The notes beneath the pieces are model-generated. The model did no database searches and was not told the origin of the DNA. It saw only the letters and a program-made list of their open reading frames with translations. A DNA stretch of 64,000 nucleotides from positions 1,674,001-1,738,000 of the forward strand of contig NZ_OY781939.1 of assembly GCF_963677315.1 (NCBI RefSeq), given 5' to 3'. The position numbers and the translations under genes were made by a program. The DNA is from an uncultured Sphaerochaeta sp. (GTDB taxonomy: Bacteria; Spirochaetota; Spirochaetia; Sphaerochaetales; Sphaerochaetaceae). Shown here piece by piece: positions 7,878 through 15,555 of the stretch. Positions within the stretch are counted from its first letter, which is position 1. Each line of letters opens with the position of its first letter.

Positions 7878-7990
7878 TATCACGCTTCCAGGGGCCTAAA
7901 ATGCCGATTTTTGTGGAAAATGTGACAATTCTTCCTGGTACCGATGATACCGATGATACCGATAATAACAATTCTTCCTGGTACCGATAT
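7878..7990 (+). repeat. dispersed composite repeat, locus 4
   Basis: It begins mid B spacer at the IS3-B end, has one full core at 7912, then GGTACC, a short GATACCGAT triplication and a second ATTCTTCCTGGTACC. It abuts the 3' end of the cyclase-like gene. Confidence 0.88.
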
Positions 7991-8032
7991 AAGTTGCAAG
8001 CTTTTTTACGTATTTCTGCTGTCAAAGTCAGG

Positions 8033-8525
8033 TTATAAGATCAAGGATAAAGATTCCAGTCCTTGTTTTATTTCAGGGTTTTTTTTAAATCTGTCAATAT
8101 TGTCTTGGTTTATCATTGGAGTAACCATTTCATTATATTTGCTTTTCATCCAGAGATATTTTGGTAAAACTCTATTATCATTCTTATATCTATCGATATT
8201 GTTGATGATGATTCTTTCTAAGTTGTTGATATAATCAAAAACCATAAGCTCATCATCTACTTCGGAAAATGCTGTGGAGAAATAATCCAAATACCATTGT
8301 CCATCTACATCGTTTTTAATCAGATCTTTCAAATACTCAAATTCATCTTGTAGGGTATGATGATTTGCATGATTAGCTATACCGGCTTTAATAACGTCTA
8401 AACCTACCACAATTCTTGGATAATTTGCTTTTTGTTCAAGTTCATAAGCTTGAACTACTGCAGGTCCAAAAACTCTAGATTTATTATGAAAGCATTTACC
8501 TGTTGTAATGCTCCCACGAATTAAA
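8033..8525 (-). pseudogene. class III nucleotide-cyclase-like protein, C-terminal part
   Basis: This is the 3' part of a gene cut by IS66-B. After removal of the element and one 8-bp duplication it joins the fragment at 10989-11307 in frame (LIRGSITTG), giving a 267-residue protein. This half carries the second half of a class III cyclase-like domain: RGSITTG, then VFGPAVVQAYELEQKA, which resembles the G-x-x-V-N-x-A-x-x-x-E helix of guanylate cyclases, then a helical tail of about 110 residues of unknown role. The stop is TAA at 8033. Confidence 0.8.
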
Positions 8526-8628
8526 GTAACAGTCAAACCAACAACGCACTAACCTGACACTCCTCTACCCGATATGATTGGGGCCGGAGTGTGAGATGCG
8601 TGAATTTCAAAGTTATGATGATCAAGAA

Positions 8629-10305
8629 TCAGTTGTTCTCTATAGGCCTCATGGCCTGGGAGAGCCTGTTCATCTCATCGGTGACAAGCTGCAGGTCCTC
8701 CGCCTTCACATTCCAGGGCATCAGCGGCTCGATCTGTTCGCCGGTGAGCTCAAGGTTGTCGTATTTGGCAGCCTGCATGAAGAGATAGGCAAGATAGTTG
8801 CGGGGATTCAGTCCCTGTCTCTTGGCTGTCTCAATGAGGCTGTAGAGCAGACAGGAAGCATCGGCACCATCATTGCTGCCGTGGTTCACCCAGTTCTTGC
8901 GTCCCTGAATGTAGACTCTGATAGATTGCTCACAGTCGTTGTTGTCGATTTTCAGCTCTGCATTCTCGAAGGAAAGCAGGACCTTGTCCCACTGGTTGAG
9001 AGCATAGGAAACCGCCCGTTTCTGCACCAGGTTGATCAGGGAGGTGGTGAGGGCCGCATTCTCAAGCCAAGCATGGAAGTCGTTGAGGATCGGCATCGAA
9101 AGAGCTTTCCTCTCTTCTATGAATGCCTCCTTGGACATCTCCCCTGCGACAAGTCTTGCCCGAAGCTGGGAGTCGATCTTGTACAGCCTGGCGATCCAGG
9201 CGATGGCGGGCCCTGCAAGGTTGTGGTCCTTGGTGATCTTCTCGCAGTCCTTGAACCGTCTTGCAACATGGGCAAGGCAGACGCACCTATGGGCCTTGCC
9301 AAGGTAGGAATCATAGGCTCCGTAGCCGTCCGCCATCACCCATCCGGTGTAGTCGGTGAACATCGACAGCGGAGGGCCACCGCCCCTGCCGTCAAAATAC
9401 CGGTACCAGGCGAGGTGCTCGTTGCACACCGCCCACATGTAGTTCTTCGTCTTTTCCGAACCCTGTTTTTTTGTGGTAGTTTCGTCCATATACAGAGCAG
9501 CTTGTGCGAGCACCTTCGCCCTGAACGATTCCTCGGCTGCCTTGATGCGCTCGAGGATTGCCAGCCCATAGTTGCTCATGTCCTGCCTGCTGATGTCGAT
9601 GCCGTCAAGGCCGAGGGCCTTGCTCAGCCGGTTGTGCGGAACATGCAGTCCGTATTTCTGGTAGGCGATCTCGGCCAGCAACAGCTCACCGACCTTGGTC
9701 TTGGGAAGGAAGCGCCGGGAGCATTGCGCGCTGAGCACGAGCTCCTCATCTTTGCATTTTACCGTATACTTTCGGTTCTCGACCTCTACCAGTATGACGG
9801 CGTTGATGCGTTGGAAGTACGAGGTGTGGGTGGATGGCATCGGGCGTACTGAATAGCCCCTGCTGCGGTAATCGTCAAGCACCGACGCCTCGACATCGTT
9901 GACCAGGTTCACCACATGTGAGGCTCCTGCAAGAGGTTTCCTTCCGACACTCTTCTTCCTGTACCCATCAATGGATTGCTGATTGGGTGAATCATCCTCT
10001 CCGGCAGACTGGGGCAGCATCTCGGGGGCGAACAGCGGCAGTGTCTCCCAATCGGGATTCTGCTTCAGCTGCTCGCTGGATTTGCCGAATTGTTGCTGGA
10101 TGAGCAATTGCAGCGTCATGTGCATCTGCTCGTTCTGTTTCTGCAATTGCTGCATCATCTGTTGCATCTGGGTGAACATGAGGCTGATCTGGTCGAAGCT
10201 CATGTCCCTGGTGGGGGCAAGGGGAGCCAATACCGAGGCCGGGCTTTTCAGCCCGTCCACCAAGATCTCGACCGTCCTTGATTTCCTGTCACCCTTGCTT
10301 TTCAT
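8629..10305 (-). CDS. tnpC: IS66 family transposase TnpC (IS66-B)
   Basis: A 558-residue IS66 transposase, only distantly similar to that of IS66-A. The N-terminal glutamine-rich coiled-coil (MQQMMQQLQKQNEQM, about 48-62) is followed by the zinc-binding-like region and the DDE domain, with YMDETTTKK, MADGYGAYD and NNDCEQSIRVYIQGRKNW. The C-terminal tail LIETAKRQGLNPRNYL matches the family. A 424-codon open frame opposite it is a shadow. No clear ribosome site precedes the ATG at 10305, so it may be translationally coupled or weakly expressed. Confidence 0.95.
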   Translation of the reverse strand: MKSKGDRKSRTVEILVDGLKSPASVLAPLAPTRDMSFDQISLMFTQMQQMMQQLQKQNEQMHMTLQLLIQQQFGKSSEQLKQNPDWETLPLFAPEMLPQSAGEDDSPNQQSIDGYRKKSVGRKPLAGASHVVNLVNDVEASVLDDYRSRGYSVRPMPSTHTSYFQRINAVILVEVENRKYTVKCKDEELVLSAQCSRRFLPKTKVGELLLAEIAYQKYGLHVPHNRLSKALGLDGIDISRQDMSNYGLAILERIKAAEESFRAKVLAQAALYMDETTTKKQGSEKTKNYMWAVCNEHLAWYRYFDGRGGGPPLSMFTDYTGWVMADGYGAYDSYLGKAHRCVCLAHVARRFKDCEKITKDHNLAGPAIAWIARLYKIDSQLRARLVAGEMSKEAFIEERKALSMPILNDFHAWLENAALTTSLINLVQKRAVSYALNQWDKVLLSFENAELKIDNNDCEQSIRVYIQGRKNWVNHGSNDGADASCLLYSLIETAKRQGLNPRNYLAYLFMQAAKYDNLELTGEQIEPLMPWNVKAEDLQLVTDEMNRLSQAMRPIENN

Positions 10306-10367
10306 AGAGATAAGTATAGCAGAAAACAGGGTTTAAGTATACTACTTGTAGACAATTAGATGCACTT

Positions 10368-10730
10368 TCAGACAGCTTTCCCAGGTCGCATCCGTACATT
10401 CTCCCAAGGGGTGAAACGACGGAAAATGTCTATACCGTCAAGCATTGCAAGCAGGTCTTCCCCACTGATTTCCTTCACCCTCTCCTCACTGTTCGGCCAG
10501 GCGAAGGTGTAGCCGCCCACCAGTTTCTTCTGCAGCAACAGGAACCCTGTCTTGTCCCACATGACGCACTTGATGCTGTCACGCCTCCTGCCGCAGAAGA
10601 TGTACAACCCTCCCAGGGTGACGTCCATCTCCATGATGTTGGTGATGACCGACACGAATCCGTTGATACCGCGTCTTAAATCTGAGTATCCAGGGAGCAG
10701 ATAGATCGGGATGCCGCTCATGTCAAGCAT
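10368..10730 (-). CDS. tnpB: IS66 accessory protein TnpB (IS66-B)
   Basis: A 120-residue TnpB with YSDLRRGINGF, LYIFCGRRRDSIKCVMWDKTGF and FAWPN. The frame is open from 10769, but the ATG ending at 10730 is preferred: GAGGAGG lies 7 bases upstream and the ATG overlaps the tnpA-like stop as ATGCTTGA, a usual coupling arrangement. tnpC follows about 60 bases downstream. Confidence 0.92.
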   Translation of the reverse strand: MLDMSGIPIYLLPGYSDLRRGINGFVSVITNIMEMDVTLGGLYIFCGRRRDSIKCVMWDKTGFLLLQKKLVGGYTFAWPNSEERVKEISGEDLLAMLDGIDIFRRFTPWENVRMRPGKAV

Positions 10731-10917
10731 TGGCTGCCTCCTCGATCCGGATCTTCCCTTCTTCATCAACGAGAACGTTCCCTGCTAGGCAGAATCGGTA
10801 CTGGTCCGACCTGTTCCAGGGAATAGGGTCAAACCGCTTCCTTGGCCTTCCCCGGCCACGTTTGACAGAACCGATGATCTCAACCTTGTATTGTTCGGTA
10901 TTCTTGTTGGTTTCCAT
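10723..10917 (-). CDS. small basic protein of IS66-B, probable TnpA equivalent
   Basis: A 64-residue protein in the tnpA position. It does not show the usual TnpA helix-turn-helix. Instead residues 18-28 (KRGRGRPRKRF) carry a GRP core flanked by basic residues, like an AT-hook that inserts in the minor groove of AT-rich DNA. GGAGGTGC lies just before the ATG. Its role as the TnpA equivalent is inferred from position; the AT-hook reading is by pattern only. Confidence 0.7.
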   Translation of the reverse strand: METNKNTEQYKVEIIGSVKRGRGRPRKRFDPIPWNRSDQYRFCLAGNVLVDEEGKIRIEEAANA

Positions 10918-10988
10918 TTTGCACCTCCGGATACGAGTCTATCGGTGCTGGGACCTCCACATCAGTGCGTTGTTGGTTTGACTATTAC

Positions 10989-11307
10989 GAATTAAAAACC
11001 CATAACGTAATAATTCCATATTCATATGAAGTAATTCAATTAAGGTATGAAACACTTCACTCTTCTCATTAACCATGAAAGAAATGATTATTGAGTCAGA
11101 AAACTGTGTCACCTCTCTATTCATATTCATCAAGCTATCTGCATCAGCAATCTCAATAATTATATTGAGAGCAGCTTGAATTTCATTAAACTTTACTTCA
11201 TTTGTTGAATTATCTGTATTTATCGATTCATATATGTGGTTTTTAAAACCAAGAACATCAATAAATGCAACTACTTTCTCAGTATACCCATCCTCTTTAA
11301 TACCCAT
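10989..11307 (-). pseudogene. class III nucleotide-cyclase-like protein, N-terminal part
   Basis: This is the first 106 codons of the gene split by IS66-B. GGAGGT lies 6 bases before the ATG at 11307. The class III cyclase fold is suggested by VVAFIDVLGFKNH (D17, first metal-binding position, compare FxDIxGF of adenylate cyclases) and QFSDSIIISF (D71, second metal position). The next motif lies in the fragment at 8033-8525. Read through the element, the frame meets a stop after about 16 foreign codons, so no full product is expected. Small cyclase-like proteins of this kind include Pycsar cyclases; that link is inference. Confidence 0.8.
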
Positions 11308-11419
11308 TATCTACCTCCATTTCAACCCATTCTATCCTGTGTCTTGAAAAAAATGTCAGTTACTTGTATATCCTCCAAGAAAATCGGGACACTAGACAGC
11401 AGATAACAGGACATCATCA

Positions 11420-11479
11420 GTAGCTGCCACAATAGTTTTCGCTAGAACATTTGATCTACGCACGGCTTATTAAACATTT
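11420..11479 (+). repeat. dispersed repeat, outer arm upstream of IS3-A copy 2
   Basis: The arm TAGTAGCTGCC...AGTTTTCGCTAGAAC...TTATTAAACATTT matches 13949-14010 closely. It ends at the insertion point of IS3-A copy 2 and resumes at 13259. Confidence 0.88.
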
Positions 11480-11545
11480 TGGTCTGAGTACGATTTAGTT
11501 TACACATTTGTGGATAGGCCGCTTCTGGAGACAGAAGGAGGTCCT

Positions 11546-12160
11546 ATGGACTACAAAAGATACACGCTTGAAGAGAAAATTAAGTTTCTCGATGCACTCG
11601 AGAAAAAGCGAACGGTTGCCAGTGCAGCCAGAAGCATGGGCATTCACGATGATGATGTTTGCTATCGTTGGGCGAGGAAAAAGGACGAGCTGAGAGCCGC
11701 TTATGCGTTGTCCTGCAACCCAGACAGGCCGGTCAAACAGGTTCGGAGGAGAGGATCCAAGATTCCCCTACAGGACAAGATACAATGCATCATGGCCATA
11801 GATGGAGGAATGAGCATCCACCGTGCTTCCGTGGAATTTAACAAGAATCTTGCAAGCGTTCAATCCTGGTATAGGAGCAAAGAAGAGCTTTTGGCATTAT
11901 ACTATTCCCAGCAGAAAGCCAGTTTGGAGAAGGAATCATCTCCACCGGATACTGTATGGGAGGTCCAGATGACCAAAGAGAAGGCTGACGAACATCTGGT
12001 GAAGCAGTGCAAGGCACTGGCCAAGGAGAACGAGTATCTGAAAGACAGGGTCATGTTCCTGGAGAAACTCAATGAGATCCTCAAGCAGCGAGGCGGGCCG
12101 GTAAAAAAAAAGAGCTCTTCACCGCAATCGGGCTGTGCATTGAGCAAGGAGGACGAATGA
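11546..12160 (+). CDS. IS3 family transposase OrfA
   Basis: Identical to OrfA at 1523-2137, with the same AGGAGGT ribosome site, HTH modules and leucine-zipper-like tail, and the same A9 frameshift run at 12103-12111. Confidence 0.92.
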   Translation: MDYKRYTLEEKIKFLDALEKKRTVASAARSMGIHDDDVCYRWARKKDELRAAYALSCNPDRPVKQVRRRGSKIPLQDKIQCIMAIDGGMSIHRASVEFNKNLASVQSWYRSKEELLALYYSQQKASLEKESSPPDTVWEVQMTKEKADEHLVKQCKALAKENEYLKDRVMFLEKLNEILKQRGGPVKKKSSSPQSGCALSKEDE

Positions 12161-13035
12161 ATGTGAGGAGGCTCTGCGCAGTCGCAGGTGTCTCCCGTTG
12201 CGGGTTCTACAAATACTACGGCAGTCATAAATCGACGCGGGCACTGAAAGACAAGGTTATAGCTGAGGCTGTAGATGAAATCCAGCAGCGGTATCATTTC
12301 AGTGTCGGATACCGCAAGATGGCCCCCCTGCTTCAGACCGAATCCGGAATTAAGACAAGCCAGAGAAGAGTCCATAGAATCATGAGGGAGAAAGGTCTGC
12401 AGTCCACGGTCCGGCCGAAGAAATATACTGCTGAGATATACCTCAGGAGGAAACAAATGAAGGAATCTCTTCCTCCTGACCTCATTCAGCGCAAGTTCTT
12501 CTCCCTTGAGCCTTTCAAACGGCTGGTTGAGGACATCACCTACCTGCCGTGTCTTGAGCAGATGATGTACCTGAACTCCATCGAGGATCTGTTCAACGGG
12601 GAGATTCCTGCATACGCAATCTCGGAGATGGTTGATTCCAAGCTCTGCACGGATACTGTCGACATCCTGGCCGGGAAGATCGATGATACCCAAGGCGCCA
12701 TTCTGCACAGCGACCTCGGCTCCACATATCTGTCGTATGCATACAGGGATCTCCTGGAGAAGCTCGGCATACGCATAAGCCTGGGAGAGGTATGCTATGA
12801 TAATGCGGCGATGGAATCGCTTAACAGCATAATCAAGACCGAATGCCTCTACTGCCGATTCGGGAAAAGCAACGTAAAGAACCATAAGGTGCCCAAGAAG
12901 GATGTGATCGCAGCGGTCGTCGAGTTCATCGAATACTACAACACAACACGCCCCAAGGAGAGCCTGGGATTCATGTCACCCGTTGAATTCCGGCTCAGGA
13001 ATCCCAAAGGCACATACCCTGTTGTTATATCCTAG
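12157..13035 (+). CDS. IS3 family transposase OrfB
   Basis: Identical to OrfB at 2134-3012, including the shortened 33-residue distance between D186 and E220. Since this copy has a clean target duplication, the shortened enzyme was probably still able to transpose, or was supplied in trans. Confidence 0.93.
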   Translation: MNVRRLCAVAGVSRCGFYKYYGSHKSTRALKDKVIAEAVDEIQQRYHFSVGYRKMAPLLQTESGIKTSQRRVHRIMREKGLQSTVRPKKYTAEIYLRRKQMKESLPPDLIQRKFFSLEPFKRLVEDITYLPCLEQMMYLNSIEDLFNGEIPAYAISEMVDSKLCTDTVDILAGKIDDTQGAILHSDLGSTYLSYAYRDLLEKLGIRISLGEVCYDNAAMESLNSIIKTECLYCRFGKSNVKNHKVPKKDVIAAVVEFIEYYNTTRPKESLGFMSPVEFRLRNPKGTYPVVIS

Positions 13036-13258
13036 GGGGAAGATCGATACTTCTTTACAGAGGAGCGGTTCATGCACATGAAGCAACATGCAGGACGCAG
13101 GATGAGAATTATGGAGCCTCATATTGACAGGAAGGGAATAGAGATGGACTATAAGTCTGGATGGAGTTGTAAACCAGTATGGTTGCAGTCACTGAAAAAG
13201 TGTCTCCAAATCGAGCTCCTGTCCACAAGAAAGTGTCTACTATAACGTACTCATAGCA

Positions 13259-13334
13259 TTTCCTGATCAAGCCTCGTAAGATTTCTCCCTCAAACTGTGT
13301 GGAAAATGTGACAGTTCTTCCTGGTACCGATAAT
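13259..13334 (+). repeat. dispersed composite repeat, locus 6 (one core)
   Basis: Continues the arm interrupted by IS3-A copy 2: TTTCCTGATCAAGCCTCGTAAG, the core at 13298, then GGTACCGATAAT. Unique sequence begins after it. Confidence 0.9.
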
Positions 13335-13948
13335 GCTCACCCATGACTAGTCCATCCGATCATACCGCCAAACAGTGCTGATCAGATGCAATTATCCTGC
13401 CTGTCCTCTCACATACACCCAAGCGCCGAAACATCCAGGGCAATTACGAGAGTCATATTCAAACTGGAACCGGGGTATAAGCAGAATGGATTCCTATTGA
13501 TATAAAAACACAGGAATCACTGAAGCAACAGCTGTCCTCAGAATCAATGCGAAGCTATTCCCCACAGAGATCCTTCTAATTGCTATAACGTTATCATAGA
13601 AATCATCCACGAGCTACAGAAAAATGGAATCCAGGATATGTTTCTGAACAGGAAGATGAAATGCACACAAAGCAGTGGAAAAAATAAAGAGTGCCATAGC
13701 AGAGAAGTGACGATTCCATCTGATTTCTCATTGGTTCGATGAAAATCTCGAGACCATGTAAGTGATGTTGCCTGGGCAAGTATGGCCTGAAAAGGGAAAG
13801 CCTGTGAGAATTCTTGGAGTTGTTGGATATTCAGCAAGTCAGTCTCAAGATGAGTACTTGTGAGGTAATAGCTGATCTAACCATATTATTGTTATCAATA
13901 TTGTAATTATGGGCTTAAAAAAAATTGAATTTCTGAATCGGCCGTATT
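13335..13948. other. gene-less stretch between two repeat copies
   Basis: No convincing coding frame is seen. Short broken frames hint at decayed coding sequence on the plus strand, for example RFHLISHWFDENLETM near 13706, interrupted by stops. A piece near 13772 resembles 5962 in repeat locus 3. It could be an erased cassette. Confidence 0.5.
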
Positions 13949-14156
13949 AGTAGCTGCCCAGTAGTTTTCGCTAGAACATTTGATCTACGCACAGCTTATT
14001 AAACATTTCCTGATCAAGTCTCGTAAGATTTCTCCCTCAAACTGTGTGGAAAATGTGACAGTTCTACCCGGTACCTCAAATCGTCAAATCACGCTTCCAG
14101 GGGCCTAAAATGCCGATTTTTGTGGAAAATGTGACAATTCTTCCTGGTACCTCAAA
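13949..14156 (+). repeat. dispersed composite repeat, locus 7 (most complete unit)
   Basis: This is the best uninterrupted unit: outer arm (AGTTTTCGCTAGAACATTTG, TTATTAAACATTTCCTG), A spacer, core at 14045 with CCGGTACC, B spacer with CACGCTTCCAGGGGCC, core at 14121 and a final GGTACCTCAAAT. The last bases coincide with the stop codon of the minus-strand gene at 14152. Confidence 0.93.
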
Positions 14157-15108
14157 TACAAACTTCATCACATATCTTTTTAATCAAAATTTCGTTATTG
14201 AACGGAATATTTAAATATTCTTTCACAGATTTGGTAATATTGGAAATATTACAAAACCGGTCCATCGTAAGAATAATTATTTTGAGTGTTTCATAGTAAA
14301 CATTACAAATTCTATCATTGTTTTCACTGGATATATTTTTGTCATAATATTTATAAATACGAAGAAAATAATTAACAAAGTCTAAGAATTCTGAAAATAC
14401 AAGATTCTTATCATTAGTTGTCTCAATAAGGGAATTTGCCCAAAGAACTTCACCAGAATCAATACTTTCCACAGTTCCCATCTTATTCTTGATATTGGTG
14501 TTTTCAAGAATATATTTATTGCGAGTACCCTCGGATAAATGCGAGAGCACGGCAGCATCCACAAGAATTCTACCACCCTTGAATCCTTCTGTCTCTTCCA
14601 GCTTTACAGCAGCGGTTATTCCACTGCCTGCAACATTAGGAACATTATTTACATTTGCATTAGTAAAACTTGGGAAAATACACTTCTGAGAAAAGTATTC
14701 TACATCACCAATTGATATACCGCCCCTGAAGAGTGTTAGATAGTGTTTTCGAGTTATTTTTCGATTTGTTCCAAACTCATCCGTTTCATGCAAGAAAGGA
14801 TCATTAGAATTTTGATTGAAAAAACTTTCATCAATGTTCCATCTCACACATGTAGTGTAAAAATCGGACAACTCTTGAAAGAATAAATCTCCTCTGTCGA
14901 TAGCTGCGGTAATGAATATACCATCAGAAAATGGAATAAAACTTTCAAAGGCTTGATATGGTCTTACCGTCAAAAAACTGTTTAGCTTTTGCTGTAAAAC
15001 CTGAGCGTAATTCTCCAATACGCTACAATATACTAGAGGGTCTTTTGATTTTGTAAAATTTGAAAATCCTAATAAGTCTAGATAGCAACATATTTTTTGT
15101 TCAGCCAT
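14152..15108 (-). CDS. class III nucleotide-cyclase-like protein
   Basis: A 318-residue protein of cyclase type. CCYLDLLGFSNF (D11) and FIPFSDGIFITA (D62) occupy the two metal-binding positions of class III adenylate/guanylate cyclases. LFRGGISIGDV (about 127-136) and GSGITAAVKLEETEGFKGGRILVD (about 161-184) match the later strands and helix. No membrane segment is seen. The start is the ATG at 15108, after GGAAAGGG; the frame opens further upstream, but that part only translates the repeat. It resembles, but is distinct from, the IS-split gene at 8033-11307. The product nucleotide cannot be told; a Pycsar-like defence role is inference, with no effector gene beside it. Confidence 0.7.
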   Translation of the reverse strand: MAEQKICCYLDLLGFSNFTKSKDPLVYCSVLENYAQVLQQKLNSFLTVRPYQAFESFIPFSDGIFITAAIDRGDLFFQELSDFYTTCVRWNIDESFFNQNSNDPFLHETDEFGTNRKITRKHYLTLFRGGISIGDVEYFSQKCIFPSFTNANVNNVPNVAGSGITAAVKLEETEGFKGGRILVDAAVLSHLSEGTRNKYILENTNIKNKMGTVESIDSGEVLWANSLIETTNDKNLVFSEFLDFVNYFLRIYKYYDKNISSENNDRICNVYYETLKIIILTMDRFCNISNITKSVKEYLNIPFNNEILIKKICDEVCI

Positions 15109-15132
15109 TTTATCCCTTTCCAGTAATCTTTG

Positions 15133-15161
15133 ATTATATGACAGTTCTTCCTGGTACCTGA
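15133..15161 (-). promoter_or_regulatory. possible promoter for the cyclase-like gene
   Basis: On the minus strand a perfect TATAAT lies at 15133-15138, 24 bases before the ATG. The hexamer 17 bases upstream (TCAGGT) is a poor -35 and falls in the GGTACC end of a repeat copy. The repeat would then supply the upstream promoter half. Confidence 0.4.
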
Positions 15162-15237
15162 AATCGACAAATTGCGCTTTCAGTGCCCTAAAACGCCGTT
15201 TTTTGTGGAAAATATGACAATTCTTCCTGGTACCGAT
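15139..15237 (+). repeat. dispersed composite repeat, locus 8 (5' truncated)
   Basis: It starts inside a core at GACAGTTCTTCC, then GGTACC, B spacer, and a second core at 15204 with one substitution (AATATGAC), ending in GGTACCGATAAT. The first half of its first core is missing at the cyclase-gene boundary. Confidence 0.88.
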
Positions 15238-15299
15238 AATAAACTGATCCAATTTGAATTTGTCTTAGTACAATAATCTGCATACACTTTAATAGACAT

Positions 15300-15452
15300 T
15301 TTCTGATCAAGTCTCGCAAGACCCATCTCTCAAACTGTGTGGAAAATGTGACAGTTCTACCCGGTACCTCAAATCGCCAAATCACGCTTCCAGGGGCCTA
15401 AAAGGGCGTTTTTTGTGGAAAATGTGACAATTCTTCCTGGTACCGATGATAT
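15300..15452 (+). repeat. dispersed composite repeat, locus 9
   Basis: A spacer with CTGATCAAGTCTCGCAAG, cores at 15338 and 15414 (76 bases apart) and GGTACCGATGATAT. The last eight bases are the target duplication of IS66-B copy 2, so the unit runs directly into the dGTPase start once the element is removed. Confidence 0.92.
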
Positions 15453-15555
15453 GTAACAGTCAAACCAACAACGCACTAACCTGACACTCCTCTACCCGAT
15501 ATGATTGGGGCCGGAGTGTGAGATGCGTGAATTTCAAAGTTATGATGATCAAGAA

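Larger units (their letters stand above)
8526..10988. mobile_element. IS66-type element (IS66-B), copy 1, complete
   Basis: A 2463-bp element with inverted ends GTAACAGTCAAACCAACAAC and its near-perfect partner (one T for C difference). The flanking 8-bp target duplication is GAATTAAA at 8518-8525 and 10989-10996. Genes tnpA-like, tnpB and tnpC all run on the minus strand. It is identical to 15453-17915. It lies in, and splits, the cyclase-like gene. Confidence 0.96.
11480..13258 (+). mobile_element. IS3-family element (IS3-A), copy 2
   Basis: Identical to 1457-3235. The 3-bp target duplication TTT is at 11477-11479 and 13259-13261. The uninterrupted target (TTATTAAACATTTCCTGATC) survives in the repeat copy near 14000, which fixes both ends to the base. 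Confidence 0.95.

Noticed and set aside
8578..9852. 424-codon plus-strand ORF, and the same at 15505-16779
   Set aside because: Antisense shadow of IS66-B tnpC, made possible by its codon bias. No family resemblance.
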